Of a DNA stretch of 64,000 bases, positions 34,153 to 43,700 are shown piece after piece; positions within the stretch are counted from its first letter, which is position 1, and each line of letters begins with the position of its first letter. Under the pieces are notes generated by a model, which was not told where the DNA came from, did no database searches, and worked only from the letters and a program-made list of their open reading frames with translations. Both the position numbers and the translations under genes were made by a program. This DNA comes from JBBQWT01 sp038210375 (GTDB lineage Bacteria; Acidobacteriota; Terriglobia; Terriglobales; Acidobacteriaceae), in contig JBBQWT010000001.1 of the NCBI GenBank assembly GCA_038210375.1, positions 62,001-126,000 on the forward strand. Direction: 5' to 3'.

Positions 34153-34899
34153 TCATCCCAGGCGGAGGAGCATTTGCTCGGTTGGGCACTGAATGCAGGT
34201 GAAGATGGGAGTGTCGCGCAAGGTGTAGGCGCTGCCTTCGCTTTCCCGCAGCCGCATGACCAGGTCAAGAAAATCTTCGGGATAATCGGTTTCGAAGGCC
34301 ACGACAAATTCCTGATCGTCCAGACCGAAGGAATAAGTGGTATTTAGTTTGACCCGCGGGTACTCGTGCCCGAGGCGAATGTGCTCGGTCATCATGCGCT
34401 GGCGCTCCGCCGCCGGCAGCAGATACCATGCCCGGGTTTTTACGAAAGGATAGACAAAGAAATATTTGAACTTGCCGGGAGAAAGTACCCCGCGGGAATC
34501 GGTTTGGCCTTCATGCTCGTGGCCAATGAGATAGGTTGACCGCTTGGTCATGGCCAGAAAATTGTGCGGCATGTGGAGATAGGACCCCATGCGGGTCGCG
34601 AGCAGCTCACTGGTCATCATCTGCATGTCGTCCATGCTGTAACAAATGCGCCACAGCAGCATTTCGCAATCGGCGCGCATGCCCACGGTGGAAAAGGTGA
34701 GGGTACGCATCCGTCCGGGAATGGTCCACTTTTCAATGACCGCGGCAAATTCGCCGCGCTGGATTGCTTTCTCGCTCTGGGCAAGACGGCGCCACTCGGG
34801 CTGCACCGAGAAGAAAGTGAATCCAACGATCTGACGTTTAAGCTCAGTGGTGTCGGTTTTTGCGGGTTCGGGACGCGGCAGAGTCTCGGCTTGCGCCAT
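34153..34899 (-). CDS. hemQ: Coproheme decarboxylase HemQ (chlorite dismutase family)
   Basis: Oxidatively decarboxylates coproheme III to heme b in the coproporphyrin-dependent route. From ATG at 34899, with GGAGG upstream, the product has 248 residues. Characteristic segments: FTFFSVQPEWRRL, ADCEMLLWRICYSMDD, SYLHMPHNFLAMTKRSTYL, FKYFFVYPFVKTRAWYLLP, HIRLGHEYPRVKLNTTYSFGLDDQEFVVAFETD. A His in HIRLGHEYP is a candidate heme ligand by family comparison. Classic chlorite dismutase would differ in the distal Arg region, and the heme gene neighbourhood favours HemQ. Confidence 0.92.
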   Translation of the reverse strand: MAQAETLPRPEPAKTDTTELKRQIVGFTFFSVQPEWRRLAQSEKAIQRGEFAAVIEKWTIPGRMRTLTFSTVGMRADCEMLLWRICYSMDDMQMMTSELLATRMGSYLHMPHNFLAMTKRSTYLIGHEHEGQTDSRGVLSPGKFKYFFVYPFVKTRAWYLLPAAERQRMMTEHIRLGHEYPRVKLNTTYSFGLDDQEFVVAFETDYPEDFLDLVMRLRESEGSAYTLRDTPIFTCIQCPTEQMLLRLG

Positions 34900-35013
34900 G
34901 GTGCCTCCTGGAAGCGGACAGTTAAAAATTCTAGCAGAATAGAATGCTCGGAGCGGAAACGCCGGGCGGCGTATTTGACTCACTGTGCGGGCACTCGTAA
35001 TCTGGTTGCACCA

Positions 35014-35241
35014 ATGTCGGTCAAATCAATTCAACCCGGGCAGGTCTGGCGTTGTGACGAGACGGAGAAGAATTACCTCGTCACCAAGGTATATAACGAA
35101 GTTTTTTCGCAATATGCGGTGCTGCGGGTGGCTGATTCCAGCGCGGCCAGCGGGGAAACCGTCCGCGTAAAGGTGCATAAAGAGGACGGCCGCGAGACCC
35201 TGCCGGCGTACACCTATACCCAGGAGTCGCAGGAATTTTGA
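35014..35241 (+). CDS. Small hypothetical protein
   Basis: A 75-residue soluble protein from ATG at 35014. It opens SVKSIQPGQVWRCDETEKNY, a beta-rich pattern with an alternating charge profile, possibly a small SH3-like barrel. No ribosome site is obvious. Its stop overlaps the start of the DedA gene, which suggests coupling, though function is not recognised. The frame continues upstream without a reasonable start. Confidence 0.6.
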   Translation: MSVKSIQPGQVWRCDETEKNYLVTKVYNEVFSQYAVLRVADSSAASGETVRVKVHKEDGRETLPAYTYTQESQEF

Positions 35242-35864
35242 TCGAACAACTGCTTGCGCCGATCGCCGCGGCCGTGATCTGGGTCATCTCGCACGGGGGA
35301 TATGCCGGCATCGCCCTGCTGATGGCGATCGAGTCGGCCTGTATCCCGCTGCCGTCGGAAATCATCATGCCCTTCAGCGGATACCTCGTCTATACCGGCC
35401 GCTTCAGCCTGCTGTGGGTGGCGACCGCGGGCGCCATCGGTTGCAACCTCGGCTCGGAGCTGGCGTATTCAGTGGGCTATTACGGCGGGCGTCCGCTGGT
35501 CAACAAATTCGGGCGTTACATTCTGCTGAGCAAGAAAGAAGTAGATTGGTCGGTTTCGTTCTTTGAACGCCACGGCAGCATTACTGTATTCGTCAGCCGC
35601 TTGCTTCCAGTAGTGAGAACCTTCATCGCGCTTCCGGCGGGCATTGCCCGGATGCCCCGACTGCGATTCCACGTGTACACGTTCGCCGGTTCGTGGCCGT
35701 GGTGTTTTGGTCTGGCTTACCTGGGCATGAAGGCTGGTGAGAACTGGAAGTACCTGGGCAAATATTTTCACCGCTTCGATGCGATCTTTCTGCTGGTCAT
35801 CGTGGGCGCGATCGGCTGGTTTGTTTATTCACGCCTGAAACATCGCACCCGCGGGGAGATTTAG
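35238..35864 (+). CDS. DedA-family membrane protein
   Basis: A 208-residue inner-membrane protein of the DedA/SNARE-associated family, likely involved in membrane lipid or undecaprenyl-phosphate translocation. Signature parts: ALLMAIESACIPLPSEIIMPFSGYL, GCNLGSELAYSVGYYGGRP, FFERHGSITVFVSRLLPVVRTFIALPAGIARM and the late GSWPWCFGLAYLGMKAG. The essential acidic (E of PLPSE) and Arg residues are present. The start is a TTG at 35238 overlapping the preceding stop; no ATG fits. Confidence 0.92.
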   Translation: MIEQLLAPIAAAVIWVISHGGYAGIALLMAIESACIPLPSEIIMPFSGYLVYTGRFSLLWVATAGAIGCNLGSELAYSVGYYGGRPLVNKFGRYILLSKKEVDWSVSFFERHGSITVFVSRLLPVVRTFIALPAGIARMPRLRFHVYTFAGSWPWCFGLAYLGMKAGENWKYLGKYFHRFDAIFLLVIVGAIGWFVYSRLKHRTRGEI

Positions 35865-35896
35865 GGCGAACTATCTCGACTCGCAGGGAGAGTGGC

Positions 35897-36580
35897 TTGT
35901 CTATGAAGACTCTCAAGATGGCGCTTTGCCAGGCAGTGCTGACGTTGAGTGTCCTAACAATGTTGGCCCAAAGCAATCTTCCGCCCTTGCGCTCCCAGCA
36001 CATCACCTTCAGCCAACCTGCCCTTGACCCCTTTTCTGGCCTTCCCACCAGCGCTGTAACAATATGCTTGGAATCGAAAGGCGAACAGCAATGTTTCTCG
36101 CCTCCAACCCAGGGCCCCGCGTTTGGGCTGAATCCAAAAGCAAAGTTGGTCCAGCTTGGGCTGGGGAAAGAGGCAATTTTGTATACCGTCGAAGCGAGCG
36201 GCGGCGGCAGCGGTACTGCCATCTTTATATCCCTGCTGCAAAATTCCTCACTCCATGCGTCATCGCCGGATCTGGAAAATTTGCTTCCGAAGGTAATCCT
36301 TACGGAGCAGAGCCAGTATCAATTCTGGAGCGAGCCGGTCATTTCCAAGACCAAGTTATTCATAACCGCTAATTACGTGTGGAATCATGGGGAGACCCAC
36401 TTCTCACGCCATCGCTTTAGAATCTCCAGCTATCTATTCGAACAGCAGAATGGATTTTACGAATTACGGGACGAATACATCACGGCTAAAAAGTATCCAA
36501 GCCTTGATGAAGTAGACAGGGTCAAGGTTTTGGAGGCGGAGCGGTCACAAATTCTGCTGCGGCTTCGAAGACAGCAATGA
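35897..36580 (+). CDS. Secreted protein of unknown function
   Basis: A 227-residue exported protein; signal peptide MALCQAVLTLSVLTMLAQ. The mature part is beta-rich with ICLESKGEQQCFSPP (two Cys, perhaps a disulfide) and ILYTVEASGGGSGTAIFISLL. A GGGAG site suits either the TTG at 35897 or the ATG at 35903. No family recognised. The following 36581-36776 shows no gene. Confidence 0.75.
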   Translation: MSMKTLKMALCQAVLTLSVLTMLAQSNLPPLRSQHITFSQPALDPFSGLPTSAVTICLESKGEQQCFSPPTQGPAFGLNPKAKLVQLGLGKEAILYTVEASGGGSGTAIFISLLQNSSLHASSPDLENLLPKVILTEQSQYQFWSEPVISKTKLFITANYVWNHGETHFSRHRFRISSYLFEQQNGFYELRDEYITAKKYPSLDEVDRVKVLEAERSQILLRLRRQQ

Positions 36581-36776
36581 ATATCGAATAAGAGTAAAGC
36601 ACGGCATCGGGTAGGTAGATTAAAAGGGGGCAGGGCGTATCCTATGGCAATAAAAAGGATTCCCCGGTGAATTTACGTCGGGTGGGGCCGTCAGAATGAC
36701 AACGCGTTAAGAGAGTGCCGCACCAAGGAAAATCCCGTTCAGGCAGCCTCTATCGCGAATCGTTTATACTGAAGCC

Positions 36777-37259
36777 ATGGCAATACTCCGGAACATCGCC
36801 GCCCTGGCTAAAGGCATGTCGGTAACGTTCATGGAGGCGTTCGCGCCCACGGTGGTGGAAAATTACCCTGACGGTCCCGGCAAGTACAAGGGAGCGATGC
36901 TGGAGGAGCGGTTTCGCGGCAAGCATGTGCTGCAACGCGATGAAAACGGGCTGGAGAAATGCGTTGCCTGTTTTCTGTGCGCGGCTGCCTGCCCCAGCAA
37001 CTGTATTTACATCGAAGCCGCGGAGAACACGGCCACCCATAGAATCAGCGGCGCCGAGCGATATGCCGAGGTTTACAACATCGATTACAACCGCTGCATC
37101 TTCTGCGGTTACTGCGTAGAGGCTTGTCCCACCGACGCCATTACCCACGGACGCGACTTTGAACTGGCGACCTTTGACGTCACCAGCCTGATTTACCGCA
37201 AGGAGCAATTGCTGGCCCCCATGCCTATGTTGCCCTCCGAATCGCAAGCGGATCGTTAG
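36777..37259 (+). CDS. nuoI: NADH-quinone oxidoreductase subunit I-like ferredoxin
   Basis: A 160-residue protein carrying two [4Fe-4S] motifs: CVACFLCAAACPSNC (about 62-76) and CIFCGYCVEACPTDA (about 104-118). The N-terminal GMSVTFMEAFAPTVVENYPDGP and the segment RFRGKHVLQRDENG are typical of NuoI, which carries electrons to cluster N2 in complex I. No other nuo genes are in the window, so it is either a detached subunit or a paralogue with another partner. Confidence 0.88.
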   Translation: MAILRNIAALAKGMSVTFMEAFAPTVVENYPDGPGKYKGAMLEERFRGKHVLQRDENGLEKCVACFLCAAACPSNCIYIEAAENTATHRISGAERYAEVYNIDYNRCIFCGYCVEACPTDAITHGRDFELATFDVTSLIYRKEQLLAPMPMLPSESQADR

Positions 37260-37292
37260 ACTCCAATCGAATTTACCGGCCCCAGAAAAAGT

Positions 37293-40200
37293 ATGAGTTC
37301 ATTTATAAAAACCGTGGAAGAACGGGTGGTCGTTTATGACGGCGCCATGGGCACATCCATCCAGGAGCACCAGCCCAGCGTCGATGACTTCTGGGGCAAG
37401 GAAGGCTGCAACGAGCTGCTGGTTCTGAGCCGCCCTGACCTGATCAAGGACATTCACGCCAGCTATTTTTCGGTGGGATGCGACGTGGTCGAGACCGACA
37501 CCTTCGGCGCGGCGCGCATCGTGCTTGCGGAATACCAACTCGAAGACAAGGTCGCGGAAATCAATATCGCCGCAGCGCGGCTGGCGCGGGAAGTGGCCGA
37601 CCAGTTTTCCACGCCCGCCCGGCCCCGGTTCGTTGCCGGATCGATCGGGCCCACCACCAAGCTGCCCTCCCTCGGCCACATCGGGTTCGACGAGATGGCG
37701 GAATGTTTTCGCGAACAAGCGGAAGCGCTGATCGAAGGCGGCGTTGACGTATTGCTGGTGGAAACCTGCCAGGACCTGCTGCAGGGTAAGGCGGCGCTGG
37801 CCGGGGTGTTTGACGCCATGCGCAACCAGGGGAAACGCCTGCCGGTGCAGATGCAGGTGACGCTCGAAGCCACCGGCACCATGCTGCTGGGCACCGAGAT
37901 CGGGGCCGCGGTCACGGCGCTGGAGCCTTTTGATATCGACATCCTGGGATTGAATTGCGCCACCGGGCCGCGCGAAATGAACGACGCGGTGCGTTACCTG
38001 TGCCTGAACGCGCCCAAGCATATCTCCGTGCTGCCCAACGCGGGCTTGCCGCAAAACGTCGGCGGGCACGCGGTGTACATGCTCACGCCCGCCGAGCTGG
38101 CGGACTACCAGAAACGATTTGTGCACGAGTACGGAGTGCGCATCGTGGGCGGCTGCTGCGGAACGACCCCCGCTCATATCGAAGCGGTTGTGAAGGCGGT
38201 AGCCGGCCTGGAGCCGGCGAAGCGCGATGTAAAACTGGGCCGGGCGGCGTCCAGCGCTTATACCTCAATTCCGCTGGATCTCGATCCCGCGCCGCTAGTG
38301 GTGGCCGAAGAGATGAACACCACCACCCGGGTGGAGCATTTCCGTAACTTGGTGCGCGAAGGCAAGACCGACGACATCCTGGCGCTTGCCAAGAAGCTGG
38401 TCAACGAAGGCTCGCACATGCTCGACCTGTGCTGCGCCATCGTTGGCGAGGATGAAAAGGCCTACATGAGCTCGATCCTCGAGAAGATCGCCACCCGCGT
38501 TCCGGCGCCCATCCTCGTCGATTCGACCGAGGCCGATGTCATCGAAGTCGCGCTCAAGCGCATCCCCGGCAAGGCGATCATTAACTCCATCAACCTTGAG
38601 GATGGCGAGAAGCGTACGTCGAAAGTTTTGCCCATGGCCAAGCGCTATGGCGCGGCGGTGATTGCGCTGACCATCGATGAAGAGGGCATGGCGTTGACCG
38701 CGGAAAAAAAGACGGCGATCGCCAAACGCATCTTCAAGCTGGCCACCGAGAAATATGGCATCCGTCCGGTAGATATTCTTTTTGACGCCCTGACCCTGCC
38801 TATTTCCACCGGGCAGGAGGAGTATCGCTCCGCCGGGGTCGAGACCTTGAACGCCGTCGCGCAGATCAAGAAAGAACTGCCCGAGGTCACGACCATCCTG
38901 GGAGTCAGCAACATCTCGTTCGGCTTGAACGCCTACCCGCGGCGGGTGCTGAACAGCGTATTTCTCCATGAAGCGGTGGAGCGCGGACTTGATGTAGCAA
39001 TCATTAACTACAGTAAAATCTATCCTTTATACAAAATACCTGAAGCTGAAGTTTCATTGGCCAAGAAGTTGGTTTTTGCCGACTGGTCAGATGGCGACCC
39101 GCTGCTCAAGTACATGAACTTCTTTTCTGGAATGGAAAAGAAGACCGATGCGGCGGGCGCCAGCATCGCCGATATTTCGGTTGAGGACCGGCTGAAGCAC
39201 TGCATCATCAACGGTGAGAAAGCGATTGGCCAGGGCGAAGAGAAACAGACCCTCAACCAGGTGCTACAAACCGCCTTGAAAACCTATACGCCGCTGGAAT
39301 TGATCAACAACGTATTGCTCGATGGCATGAAGACGGTGGGCGAGCTGTTCGGCGCGCGCAAGATGCAGCTGCCGTCGGTGCTCGATTCCGCTGGGGTGAT
39401 GAAGGCTGCGGTCGCCTTCCTTGAGCCGCTCATGGAGAAGGTGGAAGGCACGCAGAAGGGAACCATCGTCCTGGCGACGGTCAAGGGGGACGTGCACGAT
39501 ATCGGCAAGAACCTGGTGGACATCATTCTCAGCAATAACGGGTACAAGGTCATCAACCTGGGGATCAAACAGCCGGCGGATACGATCATCGCGGCGGCGC
39601 AGGCGCACTCCGCCGATGCGGTGGGATTGAGCGGGCTGCTGGTGAAATCCACGCTGGAGATGAAGTACGTGCTGCAGGACCTGCATACCCAGAAACTTTC
39701 GTTCCCGGTGATCTGCGGGGGCGCGGCCCTGACCCGAAAATATGTGGAAGACGATCTGCGCCGGGAATACCAGGATTCGGTTTTCTACGCGGAAGACGCG
39801 TTCGCCGGGCTGCACATCATGCAGGATCTGGTGGGAGAGGAATCAGTGCGCGCCCAGCGATTGCTGGACGGCCGCACGGTCAAAGAGTTTGGCAAAGCGG
39901 GAGCATCGGCGCCGGTAGCGGTGGCCGAGGTTTCGACGGAGCGCTCCAAGGCGATCTCGCCGGCCCCGAACATTCCCCAAGCTCCATTTTACGGTTCGCG
40001 GGTAAAGAAAGACTGGGACCTGCGCGAGGTCTTCCAGTACATCAACGAGACCGCGTTGTTCAAGAACCAGTGGCAGCTCAAGACGGCGTCCGCCACCGAT
40101 TACAAGCGAATTGTGGAAGAGAAATTTCGCGGCGTGCTGCAGGAGCTGGAAGACGAGGCCATCCGCGAGAACTGGTTTGAGCCCAAATCGGTGTACGGCT

Positions 40201-40784
40201 ACTACCCATGCTTGAGCGAGGGCAATACCATTTTCCTGTACGACCACGATGGGCCGGATGCCAAAGTGGTGCAGGAGTTCACGTTTCCGCGGCAACGCGA
40301 AGGACGTGGGCTGTCGATCGCGGATTATTTTCTGCCGCGGGAAAATGGGGCCGGCGGAACCCCTTCGCGCTTCGATGTCATCGGTTTATCGCTGGTGACC
40401 ATCGGCGACCGTGCATCGGCGGTCACCAAGGCGATGTTCGACAGCGGTGACTTTACCCGCTACCTCTACGTGCACGGTTTGAGCGTAGAGACCGCGGAGG
40501 CCCTGGCGGAATTGAACCACAAGGTAATGCGGCAGGAATTGGGAATCGGCGCCGAGGATGCGCCGCGCATCGGCGACTTGTTTCACCAGAAGTATCGCGG
40601 GTCGCGGTTCTCATTCGGCTACCCGGCGTGTCCTAACCTTGAAGATCAGGTACAGCTGTTCGCACTGTTGCATCCCGGGGAAAACATCGGGGTGCGTCTG
40701 ACCGAAACCTTCCAACTGGAGCCGGAGCAATCGACTTCGGCGCTGGTGGTGCACCATCCGCAGGCCAAGTATTTCGTGGTGTAA
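37293..40784 (+). CDS. metH: Cobalamin-dependent methionine synthase
   Basis: Transfers the methyl group of methyltetrahydrofolate to homocysteine. 1163 residues in one frame. Domains in order: homocysteine/zinc domain with C222 (LNCATGP) and C288-C289 (GGCCGTTPAHIE); pterin domain (GLNAYPRRVLNSVF, residues about 345-600); helical cap; B12 domain with DVHDIGKNLVDIIL (His735 as lower axial ligand) and GLSGLLVKSTLEM; AdoMet-dependent reactivation domain (about 900-1163, ending GVRLTETFQLEPEQSTS). No cobalamin riboswitch is visible upstream, the nuoI stop being only 34 bases away. Confidence 0.96.
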   Translation: MSSFIKTVEERVVVYDGAMGTSIQEHQPSVDDFWGKEGCNELLVLSRPDLIKDIHASYFSVGCDVVETDTFGAARIVLAEYQLEDKVAEINIAAARLAREVADQFSTPARPRFVAGSIGPTTKLPSLGHIGFDEMAECFREQAEALIEGGVDVLLVETCQDLLQGKAALAGVFDAMRNQGKRLPVQMQVTLEATGTMLLGTEIGAAVTALEPFDIDILGLNCATGPREMNDAVRYLCLNAPKHISVLPNAGLPQNVGGHAVYMLTPAELADYQKRFVHEYGVRIVGGCCGTTPAHIEAVVKAVAGLEPAKRDVKLGRAASSAYTSIPLDLDPAPLVVAEEMNTTTRVEHFRNLVREGKTDDILALAKKLVNEGSHMLDLCCAIVGEDEKAYMSSILEKIATRVPAPILVDSTEADVIEVALKRIPGKAIINSINLEDGEKRTSKVLPMAKRYGAAVIALTIDEEGMALTAEKKTAIAKRIFKLATEKYGIRPVDILFDALTLPISTGQEEYRSAGVETLNAVAQIKKELPEVTTILGVSNISFGLNAYPRRVLNSVFLHEAVERGLDVAIINYSKIYPLYKIPEAEVSLAKKLVFADWSDGDPLLKYMNFFSGMEKKTDAAGASIADISVEDRLKHCIINGEKAIGQGEEKQTLNQVLQTALKTYTPLELINNVLLDGMKTVGELFGARKMQLPSVLDSAGVMKAAVAFLEPLMEKVEGTQKGTIVLATVKGDVHDIGKNLVDIILSNNGYKVINLGIKQPADTIIAAAQAHSADAVGLSGLLVKSTLEMKYVLQDLHTQKLSFPVICGGAALTRKYVEDDLRREYQDSVFYAEDAFAGLHIMQDLVGEESVRAQRLLDGRTVKEFGKAGASAPVAVAEVSTERSKAISPAPNIPQAPFYGSRVKKDWDLREVFQYINETALFKNQWQLKTASATDYKRIVEEKFRGVLQELEDEAIRENWFEPKSVYGYYPCLSEGNTIFLYDHDGPDAKVVQEFTFPRQREGRGLSIADYFLPRENGAGGTPSRFDVIGLSLVTIGDRASAVTKAMFDSGDFTRYLYVHGLSVETAEALAELNHKVMRQELGIGAEDAPRIGDLFHQKYRGSRFSFGYPACPNLEDQVQLFALLHPGENIGVRLTETFQLEPEQSTSALVVHHPQAKYFVV

Positions 40785-40791
40785 GGAGGTT

Positions 40792-43700
40792 TCAGTTGCC
40801 GGGTTTGGCCGGCTCTTTGTTCAAGAGAATTGCCAGGCGGCGTTGCGCGACCGCATAAGTTGTGTCGTTAAGAAAGTGCTTTACCTCCGGTGCCTCCACT
40901 CGCTGGTAGGCCTTGATGGCAGAATTGGGAAGTTTGTACGCCTCGGCAATGCGTCCGTATACGTACCACGATTGTCCGTCCGGTTGATCCAGTTCCCAAA
41001 CATTCATGGTCTGGAGAATAACGTCGCGAGCTTCGTTGGTTTTGCCCATCTCCGCATAAAGAGCGGCCAAGGTGTGCAGAATGGCGCCATTCTTGCTCTC
41101 GCTCAAAGCCACGCCGCGCCTAGCGGTTTCCAGAGACTCTTCGCTAACGGTACCCGCCAAGACATCGCTCCAGGCAATGCTGTTGTAATCCCGGGCAGTA
41201 CCTTTGCCAAGAGCTATAATGCGACGATTGAATTTCTGAGACTCCTTTGGCTGGTTGCCAAGAGCGGCGGTTACAGCTAATTGCTTTAATGCGTCTCGGT
41301 CATCGGGTAGGAGACTGAGTCGCACTTCTGCGACCTTTCGAGCCTCGCCAAGGTTTCCGGTTGCGTGTAAAGAGTAAACCAGGTCTTCGAAAGCACTCAG
41401 CGAATATTTGTCTGCGTCCACAAGTCGCCGGGAAACGGTCACGGCATCGTCAAATTTCTGCAGCTTGTTGTAGGCCTGATACAAAGCCAAGTCAAAGTGA
41501 AGGCGCTCAGCCGCAGAGGTCGCTTTGGCGCGGCCTTCCAGTAATACAGGAATGGCATCGCCTGCGTGCGGGCCTAGCGAGGCTAGAGCCGCGGCTGCAT
41601 ACCGCACCCGGTCGCGCTCGCCGACCTCGCCTCTTGTCCAGAACCATGGAAACGCTCTTCCTGATAAGGCATCGTCGCCTCCTCCAAGTTTTTGATCTTC
41701 ACGCGCCCAATTGAGCCAGTGCCGCGCAGCTCCGAGATCGGAATCGGCAAGCTTGAGCAATATGTAGGCCCCAATCGATTCCTGGCTGAAGTTGATCTCC
41801 AGAACTTTATAGCTGTCATCCTCACGCACTAAGTAATACGTGCCCAGGGTTTGTCCGGGTGCTTGCAGATGCACGCGGTATCCGTTAGGGTCGTCTCCCT
41901 CAACCGAGTATTCGGTGCTTGCGGCCAGAAGATCCTCAGTAGTTTGTAAAGGGACTCCATTCGATCTCAAGTTGCGCTGCACGTTTCGAGACCTAACCTG
42001 CCAACCCTCCAGATCCGACGCCATCGACTTTTCATCCAAGTGGTATCGGCTGAAACGTTTGAAGATGGTTCTATCGATTTCAGGCGAAAAAAACATGGTC
42101 GCATACATTTCCTGAACAGCGCGGCGCGGGTCTGCTTTGGGGTAGAAAGTCTCCTCATATGGTTTTGCTCTGGCAAAGACTGAGGCGCGGGCCAAAACAG
42201 CAGCTGGATCCTCACTCCCCGGCGCGCCAGCCGAAAGCAATTGCGCTGCTAACGGATACTTTCTTACCTTGCTGAGAGTTTCTCCGGCGTTTACCAGGGC
42301 AACGCTGCGGGCCTTGTCGTCGGAGGTCAAACTGGTAGCTTGCTGAATGGCAGCCGGAGCGCCATCGGTAACCGCCACTGCCACCAGCATCAGCTGTGTG
42401 CGGGTGGAAGTCCGGGGCAGGGATGCGCATCGCAGTTTTAATTCTTTAAAACGCCCCGCAAACATTAAATCGAAGAGTACGTTGTCGGAAACCCCCATCT
42501 CCTCCAGTTTTTCCTGCTTAATTTGCCCATAAAGCGCAATCGCGCGATCAAGTTGGGCACCGGATTCGTAGTGGATACCTTCAGGGTTGTGTTCCAGCAG
42601 AATGGCGTAGTTGGCGCGGGCTGTTTGGTCGTCAGGATCAAGCTCAAGCGCTTTCTGGAACGCGGCTTGCGCACCCTTGAAATCAAACCCACGCCGGAGG
42701 CGGCGGCCGATGAGGTCGGCTTGCAAGATGTAAGCCAACTCCTTGTAGGCATTTACCGAAGTGGGTTCCAACTGCACGGCCCGTCTGGCTTCCTCGCGCG
42801 CGGACTCGCCGAGACCGGCGGCCAAATATGCCAACGCAACCTGGGTATGGTGCCGGGCCTCACGAGGATGTGCCGCCAACAATCTGGCGTAGGTTTCGAG
42901 GGCTTCCTTCGCATTCCCTGCCTGTAGCGCGGCAAACCCAGTTTCGTTGAAGGCGATGAAAGGGACGTCCTGTTTACCGAGATCACGAATGTCCTGACGT
43001 GCTGCCTCTACTTCAGCAGCCGTCCAATGATTCCTTACGGTGTCGAAGCTAATCGTGGCAAGCACGAGATTATCGGGTCCCTGCTGGTATTTGCGGGTCA
43101 GGAGGGCGGGGCCAATGTGTTGGGTAACGTCCTGGGGAAGAGCGCGGAGTTTGTATCCTGGCGCGGGATGAATCTTGTAATGCCATTCGGTCACGAAAGC
43201 TTCCGGCAAAATTAAATCGTGCTGCCTCACCTTGTAGGTGGAGTTATGGTCGTCTTTTTTTTCAGGATCCGGTGCGGGCCCGTCGTCTTCACGCAGGTAG
43301 GCGGGAAGGCGCAGCAGAATCGGGCTTAGAGGCGTCGCCACCGCTGCTTCGGTTGCGGTCACGGTGCCGCGCTTGGCTTTGCCGGCTTCCAAACGAATGA
43401 AGAAGGGCTTGGCAAGGTTGTCGGGATCACCCCGATCAAACTTATCGAGCTTTTCAGCCAGGTAAGCAGACTTGACGTAGTCTTCCAGACCTTTACGCAT
43501 ATCCTTGGTTTCAGCACCCCCGTAAAAACTTCGATAGCTGGCATCTATCAGGCCGAAAGTTTCAGTGGTCTCGACCACGCGGGCCGGCCCCTCTTCGGGG
43601 AGGAAGAACTCACGCGTCTCTACCTGGCGGCTGCTGGAGGAAGGCAACTCCGGGGTGAGCAAGAGGGTGGTGGTTTCGGGGCGAACGACTAGACTCCAGC

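Noticed and set aside
37100..37292. Cobalamin riboswitch before metH
   Set aside because: Only 33 bases of non-coding sequence lie between nuoI and metH, and no B12-box-like element was seen in or before nuoI.
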